Shown here in pieces: positions 15,449 to 23,732 of a DNA stretch of 24,066 nucleotides. The position numbers and the translations under genes are program-made. Origin of the DNA: Prevotella sp. (GTDB lineage: Bacteria > Bacteroidota > Bacteroidia > Bacteroidales > Bacteroidaceae); NCBI GenBank assembly GCA_017430675.1, contig JAFRMM010000012.1, forward strand, positions 1 through 24,066, in the 5' to 3' direction. Numbering within the stretch: position 1 is the stretch's first letter; every line of letters starts with the position of its first letter. The notes beneath the pieces were generated by a model. That model saw only the letters and a program-made list of their open reading frames with translations, searched no databases and was not told where the DNA came from.

Positions 15449-15480
15449 AAGTGGCACCTATCGTGCGATAAGTGCCACTT
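15449..15480. terminator. Hairpin between convergent genes
   Basis: AAGTGGCAC (15449-15457) pairs with GTGCCACTT (15472-15480), with a further TATCG/CGATA inner stem. On the minus strand a short T-run follows (CTTTTCTTG), which suits the end of the glycogen operon. On the plus strand the T-run is weak, but the PqqD-like gene may also use it. Confidence 0.75.
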
Positions 15481-15498
15481 CATGATCTGAGTTCGGCA

Positions 15499-16899
15499 TT
15501 AAGCCTTCTTCTCTGCAGGTTTCTTCTCTGCAGGTTTTTTCTCAGCCTTGGGCTTCGGGGCTGCCTTAGCCTTCGGAGCAGCCTTAGCCTTCGGTTGAGC
15601 ACCTTCGATCTTTTCGAGACGGGCCTTCAGGCGGGTGATCTCCTTATCCTTCATCTCGATCTCGTCACCCTGGTTCTTGATGGTGGTGAGCAGACCTTCG
15701 AGTTCGTCATTGTCGATGTCTAGCGGATAGAGGGCGTTCACCCTGTTGATGAAGTCGCCGAGGATGTTCATGTAGTTGGTAAAGGCATCAAACGGGCCGC
15801 TGTAGATGCCACGGTCCAGACCAACGTTAGAGGGCTTGGTGGTCATGAAGCGGAAGTTGTTCGAGGCCTGCAGATAGTCCCAGTCCTGATTGATGCGCGG
15901 ATCATTGGCGATGCGCAGACGGTCGGCCACCGAGTAGAGTTTATTGAAGGCCTCGTGCTGCATGGCGTTACCCAGCCAACAACTGCAGTCGCGCTCCTCA
16001 TCGACCCACGAGAGGGTGTCAGGCACGTCGAGGTTGCCCACGCTCTTACAAGCCTTACAGATCTCCGTCGGCGTGGAGAACGTGATGCCCTTCTCCTTGG
16101 CGCAGCCCGGCAGGGCGTAGATGAAGTCGAGGATGTTGGAACTGAGCGGCTGGGCGATACCCAGGGCCGAGAGTTCCATGAAGATGTTGATGATCTGCTC
16201 CTCTTCAGGCAGACGGGCGATGCGGTCGATATAGGCATCGGCAAACAGGGGATAGCCGTCCCACTCGGAGTTGTTGAAGCGCAGCGAGATATCGTCGGAG
16301 AGTTCGATGTCGCGGAGCAGCAGTTTCAGGTTGGGGGCGATGTTACAGTTATAGACATAGTGGGGCGACTTCCAGCCAAGCACGTGCTTGGCACCCTCAG
16401 TGAGCATGCCCTTGAAGCCGAGAGCGGCGATCTGGGCACCAATGTCGTCGCTGTAGATAAGCGAGGAGTTGCGGGCCACGGTGGGCTTCTTGCCGAAGAG
16501 TTCCTCGATCTTGGCCGACTGCTTCTTCACGTCGAGGGCGAAGGTCTCAGGATTAGCCAGTGAGGAGAGACCGTGGCTATAGGGCTCTGCGAGGAACTCC
16601 ACGCAGCCTGTCTCGTTCATCTGCTGCAGTTTCTCAATGACCTGCGGGGCGTGCATCTCCAGTTGCTCGATGCCCGTACCCGACAGGGAGAAGGCCACCT
16701 TGAAATACTTGCCGTGCTCCTTGATCATGTCGTGGAGCGTGTTGAGTGCGGGCATATAACTGCGCTCGGCAATATCGGTGATGCTACGCTCGTTCTCGTA
16801 GTCATCATAATAGTAATGATCGGTACCGATGTCGAAGAAACGGTAGCGCTTCAGATGGATAATCTGATGTATCTCGAAATATAAACAAATCGTTTTCAT
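15499..16899 (-). CDS. GH57-family alpha-amylase-like protein, catalytic residues apparently lost
   Basis: 466 aa from the ATG at 16899 (MKTICLYFEIHQIIHL); a start 3 codons upstream is possible. It is GH57 by its N-terminal HQxxH, GCVEFLAEPYSHGLSSLAN (101-119 counted from the upstream ATG), and EGAKHVLGWKSPHY. Where active relatives have a Glu nucleophile (FRNTELIY-type), this one has ARNSSLIY. Where they have the Asp-containing DYETFGEH-type motif, it has MELSALGIAQ. GH57 homologues of this kind, lacking one or both catalytic residues, are known in Bacteroidales. After the fold comes a helical coiled-coil segment (DEIEMKDKEITRLKARLEKI), then a Lys/Ala/Pro tail with PAEKK repeats. It is the last gene of the glycogen operon, so a binding or scaffold role in glycogen metabolism is plausible. 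Confidence 0.88.
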   Translation of the reverse strand: MKTICLYFEIHQIIHLKRYRFFDIGTDHYYYDDYENERSITDIAERSYMPALNTLHDMIKEHGKYFKVAFSLSGTGIEQLEMHAPQVIEKLQQMNETGCVEFLAEPYSHGLSSLANPETFALDVKKQSAKIEELFGKKPTVARNSSLIYSDDIGAQIAALGFKGMLTEGAKHVLGWKSPHYVYNCNIAPNLKLLLRDIELSDDISLRFNNSEWDGYPLFADAYIDRIARLPEEEQIINIFMELSALGIAQPLSSNILDFIYALPGCAKEKGITFSTPTEICKACKSVGNLDVPDTLSWVDEERDCSCWLGNAMQHEAFNKLYSVADRLRIANDPRINQDWDYLQASNNFRFMTTKPSNVGLDRGIYSGPFDAFTNYMNILGDFINRVNALYPLDIDNDELEGLLTTIKNQGDEIEMKDKEITRLKARLEKIEGAQPKAKAAPKAKAAPKPKAEKKPAEKKPAEKKA

Positions 16900-16932
16900 A
16901 ATTATCAATTTTCAATTATCAATTTTCAATTA
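16900..16932. repeat. 14-bp tandem repeat between two operon genes
   Basis: AATTATCAATTTTC at 16900-16913 and again at 16914-16927, with a third partial copy to 16932. It fills the whole gap between the glycosyltransferase stop and the GH57-like start, so it includes the ribosome-loading region. Copy-number change could alter translation of the GH57-like gene. Confidence 0.8.
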
Positions 16933-16933
16933 G

Positions 16934-18205
16934 TTACTGTTCCCAGCCGAGTGTGCGGCGATAGAGTGTGCGGATCCATGTGCCGACCTTCTCCCAGGTA
17001 ATCTGATCAACCTCGCGCTTGCCCTCCTCCTTGAGGTACTGGAAGAGCGACTCGTTGTGGCAGATCGAATAGATGGCATCAGCCAGGGCGTGGATGTCCC
17101 AGTAGTCAACCTTGATACAGTTGTCGAGGATCTCAGCACAGCCACTCTGCTTCGAGATGATCGAAGGCGTACCGCACTGCATGGCCTCCAGTGGAGAGAT
17201 ACCGAAGGGTTCACTCACGGAAGGCATCACATATACATCAGATGCTTTCAGGCACTCATAGACCTGCTTGCCGCGCATGAAACCAGGGAAGTGGAAACGG
17301 TCGGCGATGCCGCGCTCGGCAGCAAGGTGGATCATCGCATCCATCATGTCGCCCGAGCCTGCCATGCAGAAACGGACGTTACGTGTGCGGTGGAGCACCA
17401 TCGTAGCAGCCTCCACGAAGTACTCGGGACCCTTCTGCATCGTGATGCGGCCGAGGAACGTCACCACCTTCTCCTTGCCCGTGTGGTCGGGGCGCGGGAT
17501 GGCCTGATACTCGTCGGGCAGCGGATAGACGGCATTATGCACCGTGTAGCACTTGCGCGGATCCTGGTGGTACTGGTTGATGACCGTCTGTCGCGTCAGT
17601 TCCGACACGCACATGATACAGTCGGCCCAGTCCATACCGTTCTTCTCGATCGAATAGACGGTGGGGTTCACCTTACCGCGGCTACGGTCGAAATCCGTGG
17701 CATGCACATGGATGCACAGGGGCTTGCCGCTCACCTGCTTGGCATGGATGCCAGCGGGGAAGGTGAGCCAGTCGTGGGCATGGATGATGTCGAACTCCTC
17801 CGTGCGGGCCACCTGTCCGGCAATGATCGAGTAGTTGTTGATCTCCTCATGCAGATTACCGGGATAGCCCCCCGCGAACTCCATCGCACCGAGGTCGTTC
17901 ACGTTCATATAGTTGAAGTCGGCATAGATATGCTCACGGAGTTTGAAATAGTAGTCAGGATCCATGATGTTGCCCACACGGCTCTTCACATAGTCGTAAT
18001 CGACATCGCGGTAAGCGATAGGCACAGCATTCATGGCGACGATACGACAGGCATGCTGGCTCTCATCACCGAAGGGATGAGGCAGACAGAGCACGGTCTC
18101 TATATCCCCCTGGGCTTTCAGGCCTTCGGAGATACCATAGTTAGCAGTGGCGAGGCCACCGAATACGTGAGGAGGATACTCCCATCCAAACATTAATACT
18201 TTCAT
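16934..18205 (-). CDS. Glycogen-synthase-like glycosyltransferase (GT-B fold)
   Basis: 423 aa. It begins MKVLMFGWEYPPHVFGGLA, typical of GT4/GT5 enzymes, with the Gly-Gly nucleotide-sugar loop at 16-17. HAHDW (142-146) and GRITMQKG (252-259) follow, and the retaining-enzyme E-x7-E motif is SEPFGISPLE (Glu332 and Glu340). It most likely adds glucosyl units to a glycogen-like glucan in the cytoplasm. The sugar donor (ADP- or UDP-glucose) cannot be read from sequence. It follows the debranching-enzyme gene by 12 nt, and the GH57-like gene follows after a short repeat, so the three are one transcript. Confidence 0.9.
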   Translation of the reverse strand: MKVLMFGWEYPPHVFGGLATANYGISEGLKAQGDIETVLCLPHPFGDESQHACRIVAMNAVPIAYRDVDYDYVKSRVGNIMDPDYYFKLREHIYADFNYMNVNDLGAMEFAGGYPGNLHEEINNYSIIAGQVARTEEFDIIHAHDWLTFPAGIHAKQVSGKPLCIHVHATDFDRSRGKVNPTVYSIEKNGMDWADCIMCVSELTRQTVINQYHQDPRKCYTVHNAVYPLPDEYQAIPRPDHTGKEKVVTFLGRITMQKGPEYFVEAATMVLHRTRNVRFCMAGSGDMMDAMIHLAAERGIADRFHFPGFMRGKQVYECLKASDVYVMPSVSEPFGISPLEAMQCGTPSIISKQSGCAEILDNCIKVDYWDIHALADAIYSICHNESLFQYLKEEGKREVDQITWEKVGTWIRTLYRRTLGWEQ

Positions 18206-18217
18206 CGTCGTTCCTCC

Positions 18218-20167
18218 TTATTTTTGATATGAATACTTATCCATGAGTTGCAGCGTGCGCAGGATCTCCGCCACGTTCATGGCAAACGACATGGCGCCGC
18301 GCCCATGGAACGGCGGGTTACCGTCGAAGAGTTCGGAAATCGTGCCGATGGCATGGTAGTCCATCTCGTCCTCATAGCCCACGAGTTGACGCTCGATGAA
18401 ACTCAGACGGCTGCGCTTGTAGAGTTTCAGGCAGGCCTCCATGTAGAAACCGCCGAGCCAGGGCCAGGCCGTTCCCTGATGGTAGGCATAGTCGCGCTGG
18501 GTCTGCGGACCGACATAGATCGGGTTGTAACCACCGCTCTTCGGAGAGAGGGAGCGCAGACCCTTCGGCGTGAGCAACTCACGGGTGCAGATATCCACCA
18601 CGCTCTTCATCTGCTGCTGGGACAGCGGTGAGTAGTCGAGGGCCACGGCGAAGATCATATTCGGACGGACACTCCAGTCCATCATATTACCATCGACATA
18701 GTCTAGCAGATAGCCATACTCATTGACGAAGGTCTCCACGAACGACTCCTTCACCTTGGCGGCGAGTTCCTCCAGATGGGCGGCAGCCTTCTCGTCCTTA
18801 CGGTCGGCAGCCATCGAGGCACAGAACTTCAGGGCGTTATACCAGAGGGCATTGAACTCCACGATATAGCCAGAGCGCGGCACCACGGGACGGCCGTTGG
18901 CCGTGGAGTTCATCCACGTCACGGCACGGTCACGGCCATTGGAGTAGAGCAGGCCGTTGTCATCGAGACGGAGGTTCGGATGGCCGCCCTTCTCGATGTA
19001 CTTCACGATGTCGTTGAGCAGTTTGCCATACTTGGCATAGCACTTCTCCTTGCCGGCATCCTTGGCATACTGCTGGATGGCCCATACAGCCCACAGGGGC
19101 ACGTCAGGCTGCTCTATCTCGTATATCTTCACACTCAGCGGCTTCTCCTGCATAAACTCGCGGAGACCACGCTCGGCAGTCTTCATCACCAGTTCGAAAT
19201 AGTCCTGCTCGCCAATAGCCAGTGTCAAGCCAGGGAGGGCGATAAACGTGTCACGGGCACGGGCTTTGAACCAGGGATAGCCTGCCAGGAGATAACGGTC
19301 ATCGTTCTTCTGACGGTTATGGAACTGGTGGGCGGCAGTGACCAGACAATGGTAGAAGTTGTCGCGAGGCACGCGCTCGTTCACTTCCTTGTCGAACAGC
19401 GCCTTCAGCGACGACGTCTTGATCTGGGAGGTTGAGGCTGAGAAGACGATGCTCTCGCCTTTCTTGATCGGCATCTCGAAATAGCCAGGCACGTAGAGAT
19501 CCTCATTGGAGGCGTAGCCGCGCTCCTGCTCCTTCGGATACTCGATGCCGCGATACCAGTCGGGCTGGAAGATAAACTCATTCTTCTTGGAGAACTGCAT
19601 AAAGAGGTCGGGATAGCCGGCATACATACAGGTCTTGATGCCGTTATCGACCGGTTTGTACTCACGGCTGGCGATGGAGTTCTCATGCGTGAACTGACGC
19701 ACAGAGCGGAAAGCCAGGAAGGGCCGGAAGCGCAAGGTCGTGGCCGAATGGGCATCCACCAGCGTATAGCGGATCAGGATCCGGTCCTCATAATGCTGGA
19801 AGATCACTTCCTTCTTCAACACGACGCCACCCACGCGATATGTGGTCGTAGGCACGGTGCCGGCATCAAACTCTCTGATGTACTTGTGTCCGTTAGGACT
19901 GAACGTGTTGCCCTGATACTTGTGGAGTCCCAGGTTGAATTCCGCCCCATGCTGGATGACCGTACAGTCGAGCGAGGACAAGAGCACATGGTTCTCGTCG
20001 TCGAGTTCTGGTACAGGCACAACCAGCAGACCATGGTACTTACGCGTGTTGCAATCCACGAGCGTAGAACTGCTGTAGGCGCCAGAACGGTTGGTCCGAA
20101 GGAATTCACGACGGAGACTTTCCTGTAGGTTAGTCATCACGGCTTTTTCTAATCGTAAATAACTCAT
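18218..20167 (-). CDS. Glycogen debranching enzyme (amylo-alpha-1,6-glucosidase type, GH133-like)
   Basis: 649 aa, the normal length for bacterial GDE. The N-terminal domain (about 1-270) begins EFLRTNRSGAYSSSTLVDCN and TRKYHGLLVVP, both family hallmarks. The C-terminal (alpha/alpha)6-type domain carries AGYPWFKARARDTFIALPGL (295-314), GRPVVPRSGYIVEFNALWY (425-443), and AYHQGTAWPWLGGF. Many relatives read WGRD where this has RARD. It should hydrolyse alpha-1,6 branch points during glycogen turnover in the cytoplasm. It is the first gene of the operon and has its own promoter. M1 is preferred over M11 because the N-terminal SYLRLEKAV segment is typical of the family. Confidence 0.93.
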   Translation of the reverse strand: MSYLRLEKAVMTNLQESLRREFLRTNRSGAYSSSTLVDCNTRKYHGLLVVPVPELDDENHVLLSSLDCTVIQHGAEFNLGLHKYQGNTFSPNGHKYIREFDAGTVPTTTYRVGGVVLKKEVIFQHYEDRILIRYTLVDAHSATTLRFRPFLAFRSVRQFTHENSIASREYKPVDNGIKTCMYAGYPDLFMQFSKKNEFIFQPDWYRGIEYPKEQERGYASNEDLYVPGYFEMPIKKGESIVFSASTSQIKTSSLKALFDKEVNERVPRDNFYHCLVTAAHQFHNRQKNDDRYLLAGYPWFKARARDTFIALPGLTLAIGEQDYFELVMKTAERGLREFMQEKPLSVKIYEIEQPDVPLWAVWAIQQYAKDAGKEKCYAKYGKLLNDIVKYIEKGGHPNLRLDDNGLLYSNGRDRAVTWMNSTANGRPVVPRSGYIVEFNALWYNALKFCASMAADRKDEKAAAHLEELAAKVKESFVETFVNEYGYLLDYVDGNMMDWSVRPNMIFAVALDYSPLSQQQMKSVVDICTRELLTPKGLRSLSPKSGGYNPIYVGPQTQRDYAYHQGTAWPWLGGFYMEACLKLYKRSRLSFIERQLVGYEDEMDYHAIGTISELFDGNPPFHGRGAMSFAMNVAEILRTLQLMDKYSYQK

Positions 20168-20216
20168 AGTTCCTGTCTAAAGGTATTTAATTATTGAAAT
20201 ATTAGTATTAATTCTC

Positions 20217-20247
20217 CAAAGGTAGGAATTTTTACGCAGTCTGCAAA
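20217..20247 (-). promoter_or_regulatory. Promoter of the glycogen operon
   Basis: On the minus strand, TTTG (20244-20247), 19 nt, then TACCTTTG (20217-20224), about 50 nt upstream of the debranching-enzyme start codon. It lies just after the end of the lipid-kinase gene. Confidence 0.75.
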
Positions 20248-20271
20248 GGAAATCAGGATATTTAACAATTT

Positions 20272-21210
20272 TTATGTAGGAATCAGGAAGTTGACGACCT
20301 CCTGTTCCACACTGATCTGATAGGGTCCGACAGGTGTTTTCATCAGTCGGCCGTCGATACCGACCATGGCATGCTTGGCATAATCGACATGGATTTCCTT
20401 CGTGCGGAAGGGATGCACACTGCGGTGATTGAGGAAGCGTCCCGTCACCAACAGCCAGAGGCCCTCAATCAACTGCACCACCTCAGGATGATAGACGACG
20501 CTGACGTCGAGCATCCCGTTATAGGGCACAGCGTTGGGTGTCTGTCCGTAACCCGGGCCGGAGCCCACGCATACCGTCATCACCTTGCGGTCGATCACGT
20601 CGGAATTGATCCTGAGTTTCATCTTGTATTCCATGCGGTGGAAGAGCATCACAAAAAGCGACGATATAAAAGATAAGGTACGCGAGCCGAACAACCGCCG
20701 TGTCTGACGGCGCAGATTCATGATGTCTGCCGTCATACCGATATTGATACAGTTCAGGAAATAGCGGTGACACTTCTCGTCTTTCGAGTTGGTGTAGCGG
20801 ATACAGCCGAGATCGACCTTACGGATACGGCGCTGAAGAAGCCAGTCAACGGTCTGTTCGATATGATCCTCGTCAAACTCCCAGAAACGGGCGAAATCGT
20901 TCATCACACCATTCGGTATCACCCCCAGGGCGATACCGTCCCTAACGGCCTGCTCCTCCATCATCAGACAGTTCACGGCATCGTTCAGGGCGGAGTCGCC
21001 GCCAACGATGATAATGGTCTTATAGCCATTCGAGATCATCATCTTGAAAAGACGCTCCACACTATCACTGGTCTCGCTCTGCACAAAATCGTATTCCACC
21101 TTGCGCTCGTCGAGCACCTTTTGAATCTTCTCCCAGCGCTTGCGCTTGTTGGTGATGCCTGTCTTGGGACAATACAAGATGCCCCATTTAGTAGTTTCTG
21201 TTGCTTTCAT
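20272..21210 (-). CDS. Diacylglycerol-kinase-family lipid kinase
   Basis: 312 aa, similar in length to YegS/DgkB-type lipid kinases. The nucleotide-binding signature reads VGGDSALNDAVN (69-80), where most relatives have GGDGT-N. It is followed by GVIPNGVMNDFARFW (96-110) in place of the usual GxxPxGTxNDFA. The C-terminal beta-domain includes GSGPGYGQTPNAVPYNGMLD and VGIDGRLMKTP. It is probably a cytoplasmic enzyme that phosphorylates a lipid at the inner membrane. The Ser in GGDS and the Val-Met in GVMNDF are departures from the common motif, but they may be normal for the Bacteroidales branch. It has its own promoter downstream of miaA. Confidence 0.85.
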   Translation of the reverse strand: MKATETTKWGILYCPKTGITNKRKRWEKIQKVLDERKVEYDFVQSETSDSVERLFKMMISNGYKTIIIVGGDSALNDAVNCLMMEEQAVRDGIALGVIPNGVMNDFARFWEFDEDHIEQTVDWLLQRRIRKVDLGCIRYTNSKDEKCHRYFLNCINIGMTADIMNLRRQTRRLFGSRTLSFISSLFVMLFHRMEYKMKLRINSDVIDRKVMTVCVGSGPGYGQTPNAVPYNGMLDVSVVYHPEVVQLIEGLWLLVTGRFLNHRSVHPFRTKEIHVDYAKHAMVGIDGRLMKTPVGPYQISVEQEVVNFLIPT

Positions 21211-21234
21211 CTGTAACGTTCATCATTCTGCGTG

Positions 21235-21265
21235 CAAATATAATAAAAAATTGTCATCCAACAAA
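21235..21265 (-). promoter_or_regulatory. Promoter of the lipid-kinase gene
   Basis: On the minus strand, TTTG (21262-21265), 19 nt, then TATATTTG (21235-21242), 24 nt upstream of the start codon. Confidence 0.75.
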
Positions 21266-21292
21266 ATCGGACGGCATTTTTTCGTATGATAA

Positions 21293-22216
21293 TTATTGAC
21301 GGGCTATCTGCCTGATCTGACTTATCTTATCGTCCATTGGCAGCAAACCGTCAATCCAATGGATGTTGAACCCACGACGTTCCATCCCACGGAACCAGGT
21401 CATCTGACGTTTGGCAAACTGATGAATGGCTATCTCAAGGTGCGTGAACATCTCATCGTAGGATGTCTGTCCTGTCAGGTATTCCGTCACGAACTTATAC
21501 TCCAGCCCATAGTAAATAAGGTCTTCCGCTGGGATTCCCTCGTCAAGCAGGGCTCTCACCTCTTCCACCATACCGTTATCCAAGCGTGCCTTCAACCGTC
21601 GTGTGATCTTCTCGCGGCGCAGTTCGCGATTGATGCTGATGCCAATGATAACGGAATCCACAGACGGCAATTCCCTTTTCGGCATAGGATGCTGCAGGTT
21701 GTAAGTCTCTATCTCGATGGCACGGATGGCACGTTGGCAGGAATCAACATCAGTGGTGTTGTGCATATTCGACCCCGTCTTGGTTTTCAGTTCCGTCAGC
21801 ATCTGCGTCAGTTCCTCAAGCGATTTCCCCTCCAGACTATCGCGCAGCGCCTGGTTCTGCGGCACAGGGGAGAGATGATAACCTTTCAGCACGGCCTCGA
21901 TATAGAGTCCTGTACCCCCGCAGAGGATGGGCACCGTTCCCCTACTCCGGATGTCTTGATACGCGTCATAGAAGTCCTGCTGGTACTCAAAGAGATTGTA
22001 CTTCGTGCCCGGCTCGCGAATATCGATTAGATGATACGGTATCTGCTGGCCATCAACGACGTAGTCGGCCAGGTCCTTGCCCGTACCGATGTCCATACGA
22101 CGATAGACCTGACGGGAATCTGCCGAGATAATCTCCCCACCAATCTCCGAAGCCAGTCGTGCAGCCACAGGGGTCTTCCCCGAGGCCGTCGGACCGAGTA
22201 TCGTGATCATGATCAT
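21293..22216 (-). CDS. miaA: tRNA dimethylallyltransferase
   Basis: 307 aa from the ATG at 22216. It adds a dimethylallyl group to N6 of A37 in tRNAs reading UNN codons, the first step towards ms2i6A, in the cytoplasm. Motifs: P-loop GPTASGKT (8-15), ADSRQVYRRMDIGTGKDLADY from residue 32, and CGGTGLYIEAVLKG. The later region has the tRNA-binding features and the KRQMTWFRGMERRG stretch. The frame runs on to an ATG at 22243, which would overlap the upstream gene by 26 nt. The ATG at 22216 (or 22210) puts 3-10 residues before the P-loop as in relatives and sits 1 nt after the upstream stop, so translational coupling is likely. Confidence 0.94.
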   Translation of the reverse strand: MIMITILGPTASGKTPVAARLASEIGGEIISADSRQVYRRMDIGTGKDLADYVVDGQQIPYHLIDIREPGTKYNLFEYQQDFYDAYQDIRSRGTVPILCGGTGLYIEAVLKGYHLSPVPQNQALRDSLEGKSLEELTQMLTELKTKTGSNMHNTTDVDSCQRAIRAIEIETYNLQHPMPKRELPSVDSVIIGISINRELRREKITRRLKARLDNGMVEEVRALLDEGIPAEDLIYYGLEYKFVTEYLTGQTSYDEMFTHLEIAIHQFAKRQMTWFRGMERRGFNIHWIDGLLPMDDKISQIRQIARQ

Positions 22217-22217
22217 A

Positions 22218-23549
22218 TCATTCTTCTTTGACGTAACGCTCATCGTCAGATTTTGCCTCTTCGGCCTTGATAAGTGCGAGGTTAAGCATCTCTGTTTCGT
22301 TAGGCTTCACATCGTCGTTGGATTCGATTGGACGATACCACGACCATTTGGAGAAGTACTCTTCGAGATCCTTCGACTGGAAGCGGTAGCCATTACGGGC
22401 GAGAATCTCGTTACGCATGATGCGGAGAGTAGATTTCTTCAGGCGACGGAACTGTCCGTCGTTAAGTAGGATGACCCAGGTGTAGTTAAAGCGGGGGAAG
22501 TCGTTGCGAGCCCAGGTCAATATTTCCTTATTCCCCTTGCGGTGGTAGATGCCGTACTCATCCTCCGCCACTTCGTAGAGAGTCAATCCGTCAAGCGTTA
22601 CGACAGCCTCCCATAAACCATCAAGGTGGGTGTTTCCGCTGATGCGCATGACTCCAGTGATGGTACCATTGAAGGGGATATGCTCGTAGGTGGCCCGTGC
22701 CACACCCTTTTCGTAGATGACACCACTGCTGATCTGCAACGTATCACCGTAACGGTCGGTATAGTAGCCGCTCAGTTGTATGTCCCACTTGCTCTTTGCT
22801 TCTTGCTCGCCATTGAGTCTTGTCTTGCCGTCGAGTACATGCTGCAGCAGTCCACTCTGGTCGTAGAGACAGAGCAGTTTCGTGCCATACTTGTCGATGA
22901 ATTTCACACGGGGTGTATCGCTGAAAGGGTTCGTACCATCGGCAGCAGGCTCGTCGCTAAGAATGTATTCATCCTCCTTGCTGTAGTTGGGCGTCAGACG
23001 GAACATCAGTTCTTCGCCCTCCGCCATCGCATTGAAGGTGATAGTCCGATCAACATTCACCTTGGCCGTATAGTCACAACTGCCGATGTTCCACCGCGAG
23101 CCATTTTGGATGCCTGGGTCACTGACGATAATGTCGCCCTTTCCCGGCTTGATGGTATCGATCTTCCAGGTGTTGCCATCCCTGACGAGACCGAACACAA
23201 CGGTATATTCATAGGTATCCTCGTTGAAATCGGCATGACAGGTCACGCGGTAGGTATTGTCCTTCACCTTCGTCACCAGAAACTCCTTGAAGTCGCCTAT
23301 ATCCCAGCCGCCTTCCTGATAGAAGAGCCACATGGCCAAACCTTCGCCCGAATCGTCATCGTAGTCATAACTATCGTGCAGATACTTCAAGGCATTCTGC
23401 GTAAGGTAGCGCTTTAAGAAACCATTGTCAAACCAGCATTCAGCACCCTCCTGATAAAATCGTTCAAGAAAGGTCTTACCCCCATCATCGGCACGGACTG
23501 CCGAGAGCCCTGCAACCAAAAACAAAAAGCATGCAAATACCTTCTTCAT
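22218..23549 (-). CDS. Secreted protein with C-terminal YARHG domain
   Basis: 443 aa. Signal peptide about 1-20 (FACFLFLVAGLSAVRA), so exported. Residues of about 25-135 look like a DUF3828-type domain (FLERFYQEGAECWFDNGFLK and, later, TVVFGLVRDGNTWKIDTIKPG). The middle is beta-rich and unrecognised. The C-terminus (368-430) is a YARHG domain: LRIMRNEILARNGYRF, SKDLEEYFSKWSWYRP. The motif reads ARNGY instead of ARHGY. YARHG is thought to be an extracellular domain, but its function is not known to me. It lies 1 nt upstream of miaA; whether this is a functional link or only shared transcription is unclear. Confidence 0.82.
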   Translation of the reverse strand: MKKVFACFLFLVAGLSAVRADDGGKTFLERFYQEGAECWFDNGFLKRYLTQNALKYLHDSYDYDDDSGEGLAMWLFYQEGGWDIGDFKEFLVTKVKDNTYRVTCHADFNEDTYEYTVVFGLVRDGNTWKIDTIKPGKGDIIVSDPGIQNGSRWNIGSCDYTAKVNVDRTITFNAMAEGEELMFRLTPNYSKEDEYILSDEPAADGTNPFSDTPRVKFIDKYGTKLLCLYDQSGLLQHVLDGKTRLNGEQEAKSKWDIQLSGYYTDRYGDTLQISSGVIYEKGVARATYEHIPFNGTITGVMRISGNTHLDGLWEAVVTLDGLTLYEVAEDEYGIYHRKGNKEILTWARNDFPRFNYTWVILLNDGQFRRLKKSTLRIMRNEILARNGYRFQSKDLEEYFSKWSWYRPIESNDDVKPNETEMLNLALIKAEEAKSDDERYVKEE

Positions 23550-23621
23550 ATTTCTACCCTCATGATAATGCTCTTTCCCATATTATTCTGCATAGATGGT
23601 TTATCTTTGATTAAACTTCGG

Positions 23622-23629
23622 CAAAAATA
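23622..23629 (-). promoter_or_regulatory. Possible -7 box for the YARHG gene
   Basis: TATTTTTG on the minus strand fits TAnnTTTG. No clear TTTG is seen 19-21 nt upstream, so this is weak. It lies 72 nt upstream of the start codon. Confidence 0.35.
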
Positions 23630-23664
23630 ATATATTTTTCACAATCCCGTGCGCACTGTCCGTT

Positions 23665-23702
23665 AAAAAACAAAAAAACCGTCCGACAAATATCGGACGG
23701 TT
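23665..23702 (-). terminator. Rho-independent terminator of the GAPDH gene
   Basis: On the minus strand, AACCGTCCGA, a 6-nt loop, then TCGGACGGTT, followed by a long T-rich run (complement of 23663-23678). It is a strong, ordinary terminator, about 30 nt after the GAPDH stop codon. Confidence 0.92.
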
Positions 23703-23732
23703 CTTATTTTCGCTTATTTGCTCTGAAGTCGA

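Noticed and set aside
15472..15723. 83-aa Leu/Ser-rich plus-strand frame opposite the GH57-like tail
   Set aside because: It is the complement of the Lys/Ala/Pro repeat tail, which produces an artificial Leu/Ser/Arg-rich reading.
17057..18196. 379-aa open frame on the plus strand opposite the glycosyltransferase gene
   Set aside because: It is antisense to a clearly conserved glycosyltransferase and has no motif; its His/Val/Ile-rich composition is what the complement of that gene would give.
21293..22243. Upstream miaA start at 22243
   Set aside because: It would overlap the preceding gene by 26 nt and put 18 extra residues before the P-loop compared with 22210; the start at 22216 fits relatives better.
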